Made by a program: the position numbers and the translations under genes | In this document: one piece after another, positions 25,300-33,549 of the stretch | How the letters are laid out: the number at the start of each line of letters is the position of its first letter | Numbering within the stretch: position 1 is the first letter of the stretch | Source: Lachnobacterium bovis | GTDB lineage: Bacteria > Bacillota > Clostridia > Lachnospirales > Lachnospiraceae | Assembly: GCF_900111325.1 (NCBI RefSeq) | Contig: NZ_FOGW01000011.1 | Span: 51,259 to 115,258 of the forward strand | Length of the DNA stretch: 64,000 nucleotides | Direction: 5' to 3' | The notes under the pieces: generated by a model | What the model was told of the DNA's origin: nothing | The model's database searches: none | What the model saw: only the letters and a program-made list of their open reading frames with translations

Positions 25300-25797
25300 A
25301 TGAAGGCAGAAACAAGAGTATTTGGAACAGTTGACATTGCAGATGAAAAAATTATTACCATGGAAACAGGAATGATAGGGCTTCCGCTTTTCAAGAAATT
25401 TGCTTTGATTTTTGATGAGGAAAAAGCAAAAGAAGAAGAAAAAGAAGCAACAAGTATTATGTGGCTACAGTCATTAGATGACCCAGAGACCGCTTTTCCT
25501 GTAATGGTTCCACAGACCGTTATTCCAGACTATAATCCTAAAGTAAATGATGAAATCCTGGCTCCGCTTGGAGAATTAACGGCTGAAAATACTTATATTT
25601 TGGTAACGGTTACAGTACCTTCTGAGATCGAGGATTTGTCTATTAATTTGAAAGCGCCTATAATCATAAACGCAGATACTCATAAGGGGGTTCAAATAAT
25701 AGTAGAGGATGATTTCCCTGTGAAATTTAAAATCTATGATCTTGTCAAAGGCAATAAAAAACGTGAAGACATCGAGGATGGAAAGGCAGGTGAGTAG
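25300..25797 (+). CDS. fliW: flagellar assembly factor FliW
   Basis: A 165-residue protein that binds CsrA and, alternatively, flagellin, so that flagellin translation is released only when flagellin is being exported. The FliW signature [14 protein letters not shown] near the N-terminus and [22 protein letters not shown] near the C-terminus are visible. I choose ATG 25300 behind AAGGAGG rather than the upstream in-frame ATG 25204, which would add 32 residues from the leader. The gene is followed by csrA after only 2 bp, the usual pairing. Confidence 0.94.
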   Translation: MKAETRVFGTVDIADEKIITMETGMIGLPLFKKFALIFDEEKAKEEEKEATSIMWLQSLDDPETAFPVMVPQTVIPDYNPKVNDEILAPLGELTAENTYILVTVTVPSEIEDLSINLKAPIIINADTHKGVQIIVEDDFPVKFKIYDLVKGNKKREDIEDGKAGE

Positions 25798-25799
25798 AT

Positions 25800-26033
25800 A
25801 TGTTAGCATTAACACGAAAAAAGGGCGAGTCGTTAGTGATTAATAACAATATCGTAGTCACTATTTTAGAGGTTCGCGGAGATCAAGTTAAGGTTGGTAT
25901 AACTGCACCAAAAGAGGTACCTATTTATAGAGAAGAAGTGTATGTGCAGATTAAAGAAGAAAATAAGGCATCAGTTGATGTGCAAGGTATAACAGCGTTA
26001 CAAAACTTAATAGAAAGAAAAACGGTAAAGTAG
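25800..26033 (+). CDS. csrA: carbon storage/translation regulator CsrA
   Basis: A 77-residue RNA-binding protein with the CsrA sequence [20 protein letters not shown] and [16 protein letters not shown], including the arginine and the valine-rich beta strands that contact GGA motifs. In flagellated Firmicutes it represses flagellin translation by covering the Shine-Dalgarno of flagellin mRNA, and FliW relieves this. Its start codon follows the fliW stop by 2 bp, and both flagellin genes in this window have matching leader hairpins. Confidence 0.96.
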   Translation: MLALTRKKGESLVINNNIVVTILEVRGDQVKVGITAPKEVPIYREEVYVQIKEENKASVDVQGITALQNLIERKTVK

Positions 26034-26104
26034 AAAAATAAATATTTGATGTAAACCCTAAAATGGATTTTATGAAACTTGTAAAAAGGAATTTATATAA
26101 GAAA

Positions 26105-26150
26105 GACCAAGGTATTATTTAGTTTAGTAATACTTTGGTTTTTTTTATTT
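26105..26150 (+). terminator. intrinsic terminator after csrA
   Basis: ACCAAGGTATTA pairs with TAATACTTTGGT around a short loop and is followed by a long T run. Confidence 0.9.
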
Positions 26151-26158
26151 TTTTTTAA

Positions 26159-26186
26159 TAAAATAAGGTTAAGAGTAAGTCGATAG
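26159..26186 (+). promoter_or_regulatory. probable SigD promoter upstream of flaG-fliD-fliS
   Basis: TAAA (26159-26162), 16-nt spacer and GTCGATAG (26179-26186). The -10 deviates from consensus and the spacer is one longer than at flgM, so the match is moderate. Its position right after the csrA terminator and before late flagellar genes supports it. Confidence 0.5.
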
Positions 26187-26270
26187 GTATTGTAGTTAGA
26201 TATGTCCTTTTGTAAAGCTTATTTTTGTTACAAGTCAGGGAAGAAGTTTTTTCACATGGAGGTGTTATGT

Positions 26271-26702
26271 ATGGCCCTAGAAGCTATAAAAGGAGCTGGA
26301 ATGGCGTTACAAGGAAGTTCGTCATCGGCGGTAAAAAAGGTTCAGATGCAACCTAAAGAACAAATAGCATCTAATGAGGCCGTTTCGAAACAATTAGCAG
26401 TTAAGACTACAGATATTGCAAAATTCGGTGGTCAAGGAAAAGGAAACGGCGGAGAACAACAAGGTTTTTACAACGACAAAGATAATCCGCAATTAAAAAA
26501 AGTGATAGAAGAAATGAAGAAGCACACAGCAGAAAATCAAGAAGTAATTTATGGCGTTCATGAACAAACAAGAAGATCAACGATAAAGATTGTTGACAAA
26601 AAAACAAAAGAAGTTGTTAGAGAATTTCCGCAAGAAGAAGTTCTTGATAAGATAGGCATAGTCCTGGAAAATGCAGGTTTATTAGTTGATAAAAAATTAT
26701 AA
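26271..26702 (+). CDS. flaG: FlaG family flagellar protein
   Basis: A 143-residue protein with a disordered, polar N-terminal half and the conserved FlaG C-terminus (RSTIKIVDKKTKEVVREFP, EEVLDKIGIVLENAGLLVD). FlaG proteins affect filament length and are commonly encoded just before fliD, as here. I choose ATG 26271 behind GGAGG; upstream in-frame ATGs at 26202 and 26256 have no suitable ribosome binding site. Confidence 0.87.
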   Translation: MALEAIKGAGMALQGSSSSAVKKVQMQPKEQIASNEAVSKQLAVKTTDIAKFGGQGKGNGGEQQGFYNDKDNPQLKKVIEEMKKHTAENQEVIYGVHEQTRRSTIKIVDKKTKEVVREFPQEEVLDKIGIVLENAGLLVDKKL

Positions 26703-26737
26703 CACGTTAATTTTGTTTTTTAAAAGGAGTATAAAAT

Positions 26738-28219
26738 ATGGCAATTAGGTTATCAGGTATGAACTCGGGTCTAGATACTGACGCGTTAGTAAAGGCCTTG
26801 GTATCATCATACAGTTTAAAAAAAGATACATATAAAAAAGAACAAACGAAATTATCTTGGAAACAAGATGCTTGGAAGACATTAAATTCTAAAGTTTATA
26901 AGTTGTATTCTAACGTAGGAAATTTAAAATTCCAAGGTGCATATTCAATAAAAAAGAGTACAGTTTCAGATACAACAAAGGCAACTGTAACTGCTACTAA
27001 TAAGGCAATTAATGGTGTACAGAGTTTAGAAGTTACAAACTTAGCTCAAACAGGCTATCTTACAGGTGAAAAGCTTGGAGATGACGTAAAAGAGGGAACT
27101 AAGCTAAGTGAGCTTGGAGTTGCTGGAACAGAAACCATTACGGTTACAAAAGGTAGTGGGGTAAATCTTAAGACTGAGCAAATAGAAGTAAATGCAGATA
27201 TGACAGTAAAAGATTTGACTGAGAAGTTATCTAGTGCAGGCTTGAAAGTTAATTTCGATACAGATAACAATAGGATTTTTATTGGATCAGATAAATCTGG
27301 TGCTGATAATGATTTTACTATTACATCGACAAATACAGGTGGAAATGGTGCATTAGATAAGCTAGGAATTACTAACGGAACAAAGATTGAAGGAAAAGAT
27401 GCAACAATTTTACTAAATGGTGTTGAGTATACTAATAGCACAAATAACTTTAGTATTAATGGGCTAAACATTACGGTTCAAGCTACTACAACTAACAGTG
27501 GGCCAATTACAATTAATACTAATTCAGATTCTCAAGGATTGTATGACAAAGTAAAAGAATTTATCACAGAGTATAATAGTTTAATTAATGAAATGACTAA
27601 ATTATACAATGCTCCTTCATCTAAAGGATATGATCCTCTTACAGATGATGAGAAGGAAAGTATGAGCGATAAAGAAGTTGAACAGTGGGAGACTAAAATC
27701 AAGGATTCCGTACTTAGAAATGATTCGTCTTTAAATACTATTATGAATGCTATGACATCTGCAATGAATAGTAGTTTTAACATTAATGGTAAGACTTATT
27801 CATTATCTAGTTTTGGAATTTCGACAGAAAGTATTTTAACAGCGCCAGAAAATGAGTACAATTCATTCCATATTGCAGGAGATGCAGATGATAATACTTC
27901 TTCAGGTAAAACAGATAAATTAATGACAGCAATAAATGCTGATCCAGATGCTGTTATAGATTTTATGAAACAGCTCTCAACAAAGCTTTATGACAATATT
28001 GATAAACAGATGAAGAGTTCAACAATTAAGTCTGCTTATAAGGTATATAACGATAAACAATTAACATCAGAGTATAATAATTATCAGAAATTAATTGCCG
28101 AGTGGGAAGCAAGAATTACAGAAAAAGAAGATTATTATTATAATAAGTTTGCAGCTATGGAGACAGCGTTAGCTAAATTACAAAATTCAAGCAGTTCACT
28201 TACGAATTTCTTTAAATAA
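26738..28219 (+). CDS. fliD: flagellar filament cap protein FliD
   Basis: A 493-residue HAP2 protein that caps the growing filament. The N-terminus IRLSGMNSGLDTDALVKALV is diagnostic, followed by the flagellar hook-associated domains (LEVTNLAQTGYLTGEKL; LDKLGITNGTKI) and a C-terminal coiled region (YYYNKFAAMETALAKLQNSSSSLTNF). It lies in flaG-fliD-fliS, upstream of its chaperone-type neighbours. A divergent second FliD-like protein is encoded at 41212-42510 on the other strand. Confidence 0.95.
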   Translation: MAIRLSGMNSGLDTDALVKALVSSYSLKKDTYKKEQTKLSWKQDAWKTLNSKVYKLYSNVGNLKFQGAYSIKKSTVSDTTKATVTATNKAINGVQSLEVTNLAQTGYLTGEKLGDDVKEGTKLSELGVAGTETITVTKGSGVNLKTEQIEVNADMTVKDLTEKLSSAGLKVNFDTDNNRIFIGSDKSGADNDFTITSTNTGGNGALDKLGITNGTKIEGKDATILLNGVEYTNSTNNFSINGLNITVQATTTNSGPITINTNSDSQGLYDKVKEFITEYNSLINEMTKLYNAPSSKGYDPLTDDEKESMSDKEVEQWETKIKDSVLRNDSSLNTIMNAMTSAMNSSFNINGKTYSLSSFGISTESILTAPENEYNSFHIAGDADDNTSSGKTDKLMTAINADPDAVIDFMKQLSTKLYDNIDKQMKSSTIKSAYKVYNDKQLTSEYNNYQKLIAEWEARITEKEDYYYNKFAAMETALAKLQNSSSSLTNFFK

Positions 28220-28228
28220 TAATCATGA

Positions 28229-28260
28229 TGTTACTAGCGAGGCATTTGCTTCGCTAGTAA
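28229..28260 (+). terminator. hairpin between fliD and fliS
   Basis: TTACTAGCGA pairs with TCGCTAGTAA around a 9-nt loop. There is no strong T run, so it may reduce read-through or protect the fliD mRNA 3' end instead of fully terminating. Confidence 0.5.
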
Positions 28261-28288
28261 TTAAAATAGTTATGAGGAGGCTTGTTTT

Positions 28289-28687
28289 ATGGTACAAAAT
28301 CAGGGTTACGCAGCGTATGCAAATAATAAAGTTTTGACAGCGTCGCCTGCAGAATTAGTTTTAATGTTATATGAGGCAGCTATTAAGTTTACAAATATTG
28401 CGATTGCAGCAGTAGATGTAACGGAGCAGCATCCGAAAAAAGACATTCAAAAAGCTCACGATAACATTATTAAAGTTGAACGAATAATTGATGAGTTACA
28501 GTTAAGCTTAGACAAGAGATATCCAGTTGCACAAGATTTTGATAACGTGTATCAGTATATACAAGAACGACTAGTTGTTGCAAATATGGATAAAGATAAA
28601 GAAGTATTAGAAGAGATATTAAAACATTTAAGGAAAATGAGAGATACTTGGAAAGAGGTAATGAAGAAGGCACTAGCAAATAAATAA
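28289..28687 (+). CDS. fliS: flagellin export chaperone FliS
   Basis: A 132-residue helical protein that binds the flagellin C-terminus and prevents early polymerisation. The family sequence YAAYANNKVLTASPAELVLMLYEAAIKF near the N-terminus and helix repeats with ERIIDELQLSLD (VERIIDELQLSLDKRYP) are present. GAGGAGG lies 10 nt before the ATG. It follows fliD and precedes a FliT-like gene and the flagellins. Confidence 0.95.
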   Translation: MVQNQGYAAYANNKVLTASPAELVLMLYEAAIKFTNIAIAAVDVTEQHPKKDIQKAHDNIIKVERIIDELQLSLDKRYPVAQDFDNVYQYIQERLVVANMDKDKEVLEEILKHLRKMRDTWKEVMKKALANK

Positions 28688-28720
28688 GTTGATTCGTAGT
28701 CAAAACATAAGGAGCTTGAT

Positions 28721-29197
28721 ATGCAAGAGACGTATATAGAAGTTATGTTACAAAGTTTACGAAAAAAAGAATTGATATTAGATAGAATAATAGAATTAGA
28801 TGAGTTACAAAAAGATGCATTGGTAAATCAAGGTATAAAGCCAGATGATTTTGATATTATAGTCGAGCAGAAGTCTAATTGTATAAATGAACTTAATTTA
28901 TTAGATGAAGGGTTTCAAGAAATTTTTAATAAAATAAGTGATGAAATAGATAAAAATCGAGCCTTGTATGCTGAAGAGATACGTCAAATGCAAGAAAGTA
29001 TAAGACGAATAACAGATAAGAGCGTTCAAATACAAGCGCAGGAAGCAAGAAATAAAGAATTAATGAAGAAAAAATTTAGTACCATTAGGCGTCAAGTAAA
29101 AGATATAAGGACGAATCAGGGTGCGTTAAAGAGATATAATCAAGCAATGAAAAAGGTGGAATATATAGATCCACAATTTTTAGATAATAAAAAATAG
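28721..29197 (+). CDS. FliT/FlgN-like flagellar protein (predicted chaperone)
   Basis: A 158-residue, highly charged, all-helical protein with long coiled-coil segments (about residues 5-60 and 70-130). It has no catalytic motif. The position after fliS and directly before flagellin, together with the helix-rich composition and the opening YIEVMLQSLRKKELILDRII, matches FliT- or FlgN-type export chaperones in related genomes. Which cargo it serves cannot be read from the sequence; FliD is the usual FliT partner. Confidence 0.6.
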   Translation: MQETYIEVMLQSLRKKELILDRIIELDELQKDALVNQGIKPDDFDIIVEQKSNCINELNLLDEGFQEIFNKISDEIDKNRALYAEEIRQMQESIRRITDKSVQIQAQEARNKELMKKKFSTIRRQVKDIRTNQGALKRYNQAMKKVEYIDPQFLDNKK

Positions 29198-29205
29198 AAA
29201 AAAGG

Positions 29206-29232
29206 TTAAGTAAAAAAAAAAATTACCGATAT
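29206..29232 (+). promoter_or_regulatory. SigD promoter of flagellin gene 1
   Basis: TTAA (29206-29209), 15-nt A-rich spacer and ACCGATAT (29225-29232). The same TTAA-N15-CCGATAT arrangement precedes the second flagellin gene. Confidence 0.8.
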
Positions 29233-29335
29233 ATAGTGTAAGAAAACAAAGTGATTTGTTTTTGAAGTGAGGAAGTTTCGCTGAGTCGCGCGTAAGGTGA
29301 AATTGAATTACAGTTACAACATTTTATTTAAGAAA

Positions 29336-29370
29336 GTAGCAAGGAAGCTACGGTGTTTTATTCAAGGAGG
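29336..29370 (+). promoter_or_regulatory. CsrA-type control site in flagellin 1 leader
   Basis: GTAGC (29336-29340) and GCTAC (29347-29351) form a stem with AAGGAA, hence GGA, in the loop, followed 12 nt later by the Shine-Dalgarno AAGGAGG (29364-29370) containing another GGA. This two-site layout is known for B. subtilis hag, where CsrA bridges a hairpin and the Shine-Dalgarno to block translation. The leader is about 140 nt long. Confidence 0.75.
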
Positions 29371-29378
29371 AAAAAATT

Positions 29379-30191
29379 ATGGTAGTACAACACAACATGG
29401 CAGCTATGAACACAAATAGACAGTTAGGTCTTAGCACAACAGCATTAGCTGGACATACAGAGAAATTATCATCAGGATACAAAGTAAACCGTGCATCAGA
29501 TGATGCAGCTGGATTATCAATTTCTGAGAAAATGAGAAGCCAGATTAGAGGTTTAAAGAAAGCTTCTGAGAATGCTCAAAATGGTATTTCTTTAATTCAA
29601 ACAGCTGAAGGTGCTCTTAATGAGACACATGCAATTCTTCAACGTATGAATGAATTGGCAACACAGGCTGCAACAGATACAAATACAAGCGATGATAGAA
29701 ATGCTATTAAGAACGAGATTGATCAGTTAACATCTGAAGTTAATAGAATTTACTCAACAACTCAGTTCAATACAATGAATCTTATCGATGGAAATTTCTC
29801 AGGAAAGAAATTACAGGTTGGTTCATTATCAGGACAGGTTATTGATGTTTCTATTGCAAAGATGAATGCATCTGGATTAGGAATTGCTTCATTAGCAGTT
29901 AGTGATAATGCAAAAGCTGGTAAATCTATGTCACAAGTTCAAAAAGCTATTAAAACAGTTTCTTCAGAAAGATCAAAACTTGGTGCATTACAGAATCGTT
30001 TGAATCACACAATTAAGAACCTTGATACAGCAGCTGAAAATACTCAGGCAGCTGAATCACGTATCCGTGATACAAATATGGCTGAAGAGATGGTATCATA
30101 CTCAGCTACAAGTATTATCCAACAAGCTGGTCAGGCTATGTTAGCTCAGGCAAACAGCCAGACACAGGGTGTAATGTCATTAATTAGATAA
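29379..30191 (+). CDS. flagellin (copy 1)
   Basis: A 270-residue filament subunit consisting almost entirely of the conserved D0/D1 ends: MVVQHNMAAMNTNRQLG, SSGYKVNRASDDAAGLSISE, LQRMNELATQAATDTNTSDD, and the C-terminal SRIRDTNMAEEMVSYSATSI and QAMLAQANSQTQGVMSLI. The variable D2/D3 region is nearly absent. The N-terminus closely resembles the CBir1 type of Lachnospiraceae flagellins. Exposed serines and threonines in the short centre are possible glycosylation sites given the glycosyltransferase island downstream. It has its own SigD promoter, CsrA site and terminator. Confidence 0.97.
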   Translation: MVVQHNMAAMNTNRQLGLSTTALAGHTEKLSSGYKVNRASDDAAGLSISEKMRSQIRGLKKASENAQNGISLIQTAEGALNETHAILQRMNELATQAATDTNTSDDRNAIKNEIDQLTSEVNRIYSTTQFNTMNLIDGNFSGKKLQVGSLSGQVIDVSIAKMNASGLGIASLAVSDNAKAGKSMSQVQKAIKTVSSERSKLGALQNRLNHTIKNLDTAAENTQAAESRIRDTNMAEEMVSYSATSIIQQAGQAMLAQANSQTQGVMSLIR

Positions 30192-30230
30192 TAGTGTTTA
30201 AAGCTATCACTTAAAATTAAAGGACTATCA

Positions 30231-30262
30231 AAAGAGGTTGGTTTATCCAACCTCTTTTTTTT
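30231..30262 (+). terminator. intrinsic terminator of flagellin 1
   Basis: AAAGAGGTTGG pairs with CCAACCTCTTT around TTTAT, followed by a T run. Confidence 0.93.
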
Positions 30263-30363
30263 GTGAGTTAATATTAAATTTATTTTTAATTAATAATTAA
30301 TTTGAATGTATAAAAATTTTATTGGTAATATAAATTAAATTAAAAAAAAGAATAAATTAATAG

Positions 30364-30390
30364 TTAACCTGAAATAAATAAATCCGATAT
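30364..30390 (+). promoter_or_regulatory. SigD promoter of flagellin gene 2
   Basis: TTAA (30364-30367), 15-nt spacer and TCCGATAT (30383-30390). Confidence 0.8.
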
Positions 30391-30430
30391 AACTAGTGTA
30401 TGTAAACATAGTTGTGTGTTTATATACAGA

Positions 30431-30508
30431 ATCTTAGTATGCTGCTTAAGACTAAGATGGAGTTAGATAAAAAGTTGTGGCATGGATGTCACATTTAGTT
30501 CAAGGAGG
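30431..30508 (+). promoter_or_regulatory. structured leader with CsrA-type site, flagellin 2
   Basis: Two hairpins are visible. The first pairs ATCTTAGT (30431-30438) with ACTAAGAT (30451-30458). The second pairs TGTGGC (30476-30481) with GTCACA (30488-30493) and exposes ATGGAT, hence GGA, in the loop. The Shine-Dalgarno AAGGAGG (30502-30508) supplies a second GGA. The arrangement mirrors that of flagellin 1 although the sequences differ, which supports conserved CsrA control. Confidence 0.72.
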
Positions 30509-30516
30509 AAATTATC

Positions 30517-31329
30517 ATGGTAGTACAACACAACATTGCGGCAATGAACACTAATAGACAGTTAGGAATCACTACAGCAACACTTGCGGGAAATACCGAG
30601 AAATTATCTTCTGGATATAGAGTTAATAAGGCAGCTGATGATGCAGCAGGTCTTTCAATTTCAGAAAAAATGAGAAGTCAGATTAGAGGTTTAAAGAAAG
30701 CTTCTACAAATGCTCAGGATGCTATTTCGTTAATCCAAACAGCTGAAGGTGCATTAAATGAGAGTCATAACATATTGCAACGTATGAATGAGTTGGCTAC
30801 ACAAGCAGCTAATGATACTAACACCAAAGATGATAGGGAAGCAATTACATTAGAAATTGATCAATTGTTATCAGAAATTGATAGAATTCAGTGTACAACA
30901 CAGTTTAACACTATGAATTTGTTAGATGGATCATTTTCTGAAAAAAAATTGCAAGTTGGTTCATTAAGTGGTCAGACTATAGAAATATCAATTGCAAATA
31001 TGAATGCCTCAAGCCTTGGATTGGTATCACTTAGTGTATCCTCTAATGAAAGTGCAGGAAAAACGATGTCTCTTGTTCAGTCGGCTATCCAACAAGTATC
31101 TGATCAAAGAGCAACTCTTGGTGCATTACAAAATCGTTTGAATCATACCATTAAAAATCTTGATACAACATCAGAGAATACACAAGCAGCTGAATCACGT
31201 ATCAGAGATACAAATATGGCAGAAGAAATGGTAGCATACTCAGCTACAAGTATTATCCAGCAGGCAGGTCAGGCAATGTTAGCACAAGCTAATACTCAGA
31301 CGCAAGGAGTTCTTTCATTGATTAAATAA
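30517..31329 (+). CDS. flagellin (copy 2)
   Basis: A 270-residue paralogue of the preceding flagellin, with near-identical ends (MVVQHNIAAMNTNRQLG; AESRIRDTNMAEEMVAYSAT) and a more divergent centre (ESAGKTMSLVQSAIQQVSDQ). It has separate SigD promoter, leader hairpins and terminator, so the two copies can be expressed independently. The first glycosyltransferase gene starts only 83 bp after its stop, across its terminator. Confidence 0.97.
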   Translation: MVVQHNIAAMNTNRQLGITTATLAGNTEKLSSGYRVNKAADDAAGLSISEKMRSQIRGLKKASTNAQDAISLIQTAEGALNESHNILQRMNELATQAANDTNTKDDREAITLEIDQLLSEIDRIQCTTQFNTMNLLDGSFSEKKLQVGSLSGQTIEISIANMNASSLGLVSLSVSSNESAGKTMSLVQSAIQQVSDQRATLGALQNRLNHTIKNLDTTSENTQAAESRIRDTNMAEEMVAYSATSIIQQAGQAMLAQANTQTQGVLSLIK

Positions 31330-31364
31330 TATAACTGTTGAAAATGTTGTCGCAGACATTCAAA

Positions 31365-31394
31365 GAAGGCAAGTTAAACAACTTGCCTTTTTTG
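31365..31394 (+). terminator. intrinsic terminator of flagellin 2
   Basis: AAGGCAAGTT pairs with AACTTGCCTT around AAAC and is followed by TTTT. It separates the flagellins from the glycan island, where no clear new promoter is seen before the next gene, so some read-through is likely. Confidence 0.88.
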
Positions 31395-31411
31395 GCTAGA
31401 AGGAGAAAAAA

Positions 31412-32572
31412 ATGAGATTAGTTTATTGGAAGTGGAGTTCTTTTTTTGAAAATTCGATAGTGGATGCATTGGATCAACTTAATGTTGAGTATATTGTTTA
31501 TGAAAAAAATATAGTTGAGTGGGAAAATAACAAAGAATTTGAAGACACATTTGAAAAGTTTATAGAGTGTATTAACGATAATAAGAAAATAGATGCAATT
31601 TTTTCAATTAATTACAATCCAATAATTGCGAAAATAGCAAATAATAAAGAAATAATATATATATCATGGATTTATGATTCTCCTATACACATTAGAGATT
31701 TAAGTACAATGAAATATAAGACAAATAGAATTTTTACATTTGATAGAGGACAAGTAGAATGTTTTAAAAAACAAGGAATAGAAAGTTTTCATTTGCCATT
31801 AAGATGTGATTATAATCATCTACAAAAAATTATAAGAGAAACTAAGGCAAGTAAAATGGAAGAATATAAATCAGATATATCATTTGTAGGAAAATTATAT
31901 GATAATGACTATCCGTCTGTAATCGAGCCATTATATGATTACGAAAAAGGGTATATAGAAGGTGTAATACGTTCTCAAATGCAGCTATATGGGGCATATA
32001 TAGTAGATGAATTAGTAACTAATAATTTAATAAAGAAAATGAATCAAGCATATAAAGAAAGAGTAAAAGAAAAATTTCAAGTTACTAATAGACAAATCGA
32101 ATTTTTAATTGCAAGTGAGATAACGCGAAGAGAAAGAAGAATTGTATTGACGATTTTATCGCATGAAAATAATGTTGTATTGTACTCAAATGAAAATAAC
32201 GAAAAAATGAAAGATGTGATAAATAAGGGATATATTGATTATGATACAAAATTGCCATTAGTATTTTATAATTCGAAAATAAATTTGAACATTTCTCTCA
32301 AAACAATTAGAACAGGAATACCTCTTAGAGTATGGGAAATACTTGGCTCAGATGGATTTTTGATATCGAATTTTCAAGAAGAATTAGCGGAATATTTTGA
32401 TATTGGAAATGATATAGTTCTTTATGATGATGTTGAACAGCTAGTAGGGTTAACAGATTTTTATTTAAGAAATGAATCTGAGAGAAATAGAATTAGAGAA
32501 AACGGCATAAAGAGATTAAAAAGTTATGGAACAATAAAAGATCAGGTTAAGAGAATGTTAGAACAAATATAA
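31412..32572 (+). CDS. CgeB-like glycosyltransferase (paralogue 1 of 3)
   Basis: A 386-residue protein of the CgeB/DUF3880-type glycosyltransferase group. The N-terminal half is a Rossmann-like domain (DAIFSINYNPIIAKIA, YISWIYDSPIHI, FTFDRGQVECFKKQG), and the C-terminal half carries the donor-binding domain with VFYNSKINLNISLKTIRTG then IPLRVWEILGSDGFLISNF, matching the glycosyltransferase family 1 type 2 pattern. Two close paralogues lie at 46745 and 48035. AAGGAG lies 8 nt before the ATG. Position right after flagellin suggests flagellin glycosylation; the sugar and acceptor are unknown. Confidence 0.8.
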   Translation: MRLVYWKWSSFFENSIVDALDQLNVEYIVYEKNIVEWENNKEFEDTFEKFIECINDNKKIDAIFSINYNPIIAKIANNKEIIYISWIYDSPIHIRDLSTMKYKTNRIFTFDRGQVECFKKQGIESFHLPLRCDYNHLQKIIRETKASKMEEYKSDISFVGKLYDNDYPSVIEPLYDYEKGYIEGVIRSQMQLYGAYIVDELVTNNLIKKMNQAYKERVKEKFQVTNRQIEFLIASEITRRERRIVLTILSHENNVVLYSNENNEKMKDVINKGYIDYDTKLPLVFYNSKINLNISLKTIRTGIPLRVWEILGSDGFLISNFQEELAEYFDIGNDIVLYDDVEQLVGLTDFYLRNESERNRIRENGIKRLKSYGTIKDQVKRMLEQI

Positions 32573-32589
32573 AAAAGGAGATATTGCTA

Positions 32590-33549
32590 ATGAAAGAATT
32601 AATATCTGTGATAGTGCCAGTATATAACATTGAAAAATATATAAAAAAATGCGTTAAATCGATTGAAAGACAAACTTATGAAAATATAGAAATTATACTA
32701 GTAGATGATGGTTCAACAGATAAATCGGGTATTATTTGTGATGAATTAGCCAAAAGTGATAAAAGAATTAGAGTGTATCATCAACAAAATAAAGGACTTT
32801 CAGAGGCAAGAAATAAAGGAATAAAAGAAGCAAAAGGTGAATTTTTAAGCTTTGTTGATGGAGATGATGTGGTTTTTTCTAAAATGTATGAAAAAATGCT
32901 TGAAACATTACTTATTAGTGACGCTGATTTTGCGGTTACAGGTGTTGTAAAATATTATGGAAAAGATAAAAAGGAATTCGATCCAATTACAAAATTTGAA
33001 GTAGTAGATGAAAAAGGATATTGGAGATCAATTAGAATAGAAAAAGGAATTAAATACAATGTTTCGTGTGCTAAATTGTATAAAAAAGAGTTGTTTAATG
33101 ATGTGGAATTCTTACCAGGTCGTGTTCATGAAGATGAATTTTTATTAAATGAAATTATGCCAAAAGTGGATAAAGTTGCTAAGGTAAAAGGCGTATATTA
33201 TGTGTATAGAATGAGAGAAGGAAGTATAACTAATACTAAAAAAACGGTAAAAGAAATAATGTGTTCGTTGATGGCATTGTGGGATAGATATATGTATTTT
33301 AAAAATATGAGATATAAAGAAGATCAGGCTTACACGCTTATGTGTTTAATACATATAATTCGTTTCAACGATGAAAATATCGAAAAAACTTTAGATTATG
33401 AAATATTAAAGAGAAGAATTTTTATGGAGTACAAAAATAAGAAAAATAGATCTAAAGATATTTTGGTTAGAGTAAAAACCTATTTACTTGTAAAACATTT
33501 TAAAATTTTTTCTATACTAAAAAGGTGGAGGAATATTTTAGGTGCATGA
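32590..33549 (+). CDS. family 2 glycosyltransferase
   Basis: A 319-residue GT-A enzyme with the standard GT2 opening ISVIVPVYNIEKYIKKCVKS, the nucleotide-binding VDDGSTDKS, NKGLSEARNKGIKEAKG and the metal-binding DGDD (SFVDGDDVV). It likely adds one sugar from a nucleotide donor at the cytoplasmic side of the membrane; no membrane segments are seen. ATG 32590 behind AGGAG is preferred over TTG 32584. It follows the CgeB-like gene by 17 bp and overlaps the flippase gene by 8 bp. Confidence 0.9.
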   Translation: MKELISVIVPVYNIEKYIKKCVKSIERQTYENIEIILVDDGSTDKSGIICDELAKSDKRIRVYHQQNKGLSEARNKGIKEAKGEFLSFVDGDDVVFSKMYEKMLETLLISDADFAVTGVVKYYGKDKKEFDPITKFEVVDEKGYWRSIRIEKGIKYNVSCAKLYKKELFNDVEFLPGRVHEDEFLLNEIMPKVDKVAKVKGVYYVYRMREGSITNTKKTVKEIMCSLMALWDRYMYFKNMRYKEDQAYTLMCLIHIIRFNDENIEKTLDYEILKRRIFMEYKNKKNRSKDILVRVKTYLLVKHFKIFSILKRWRNILGA

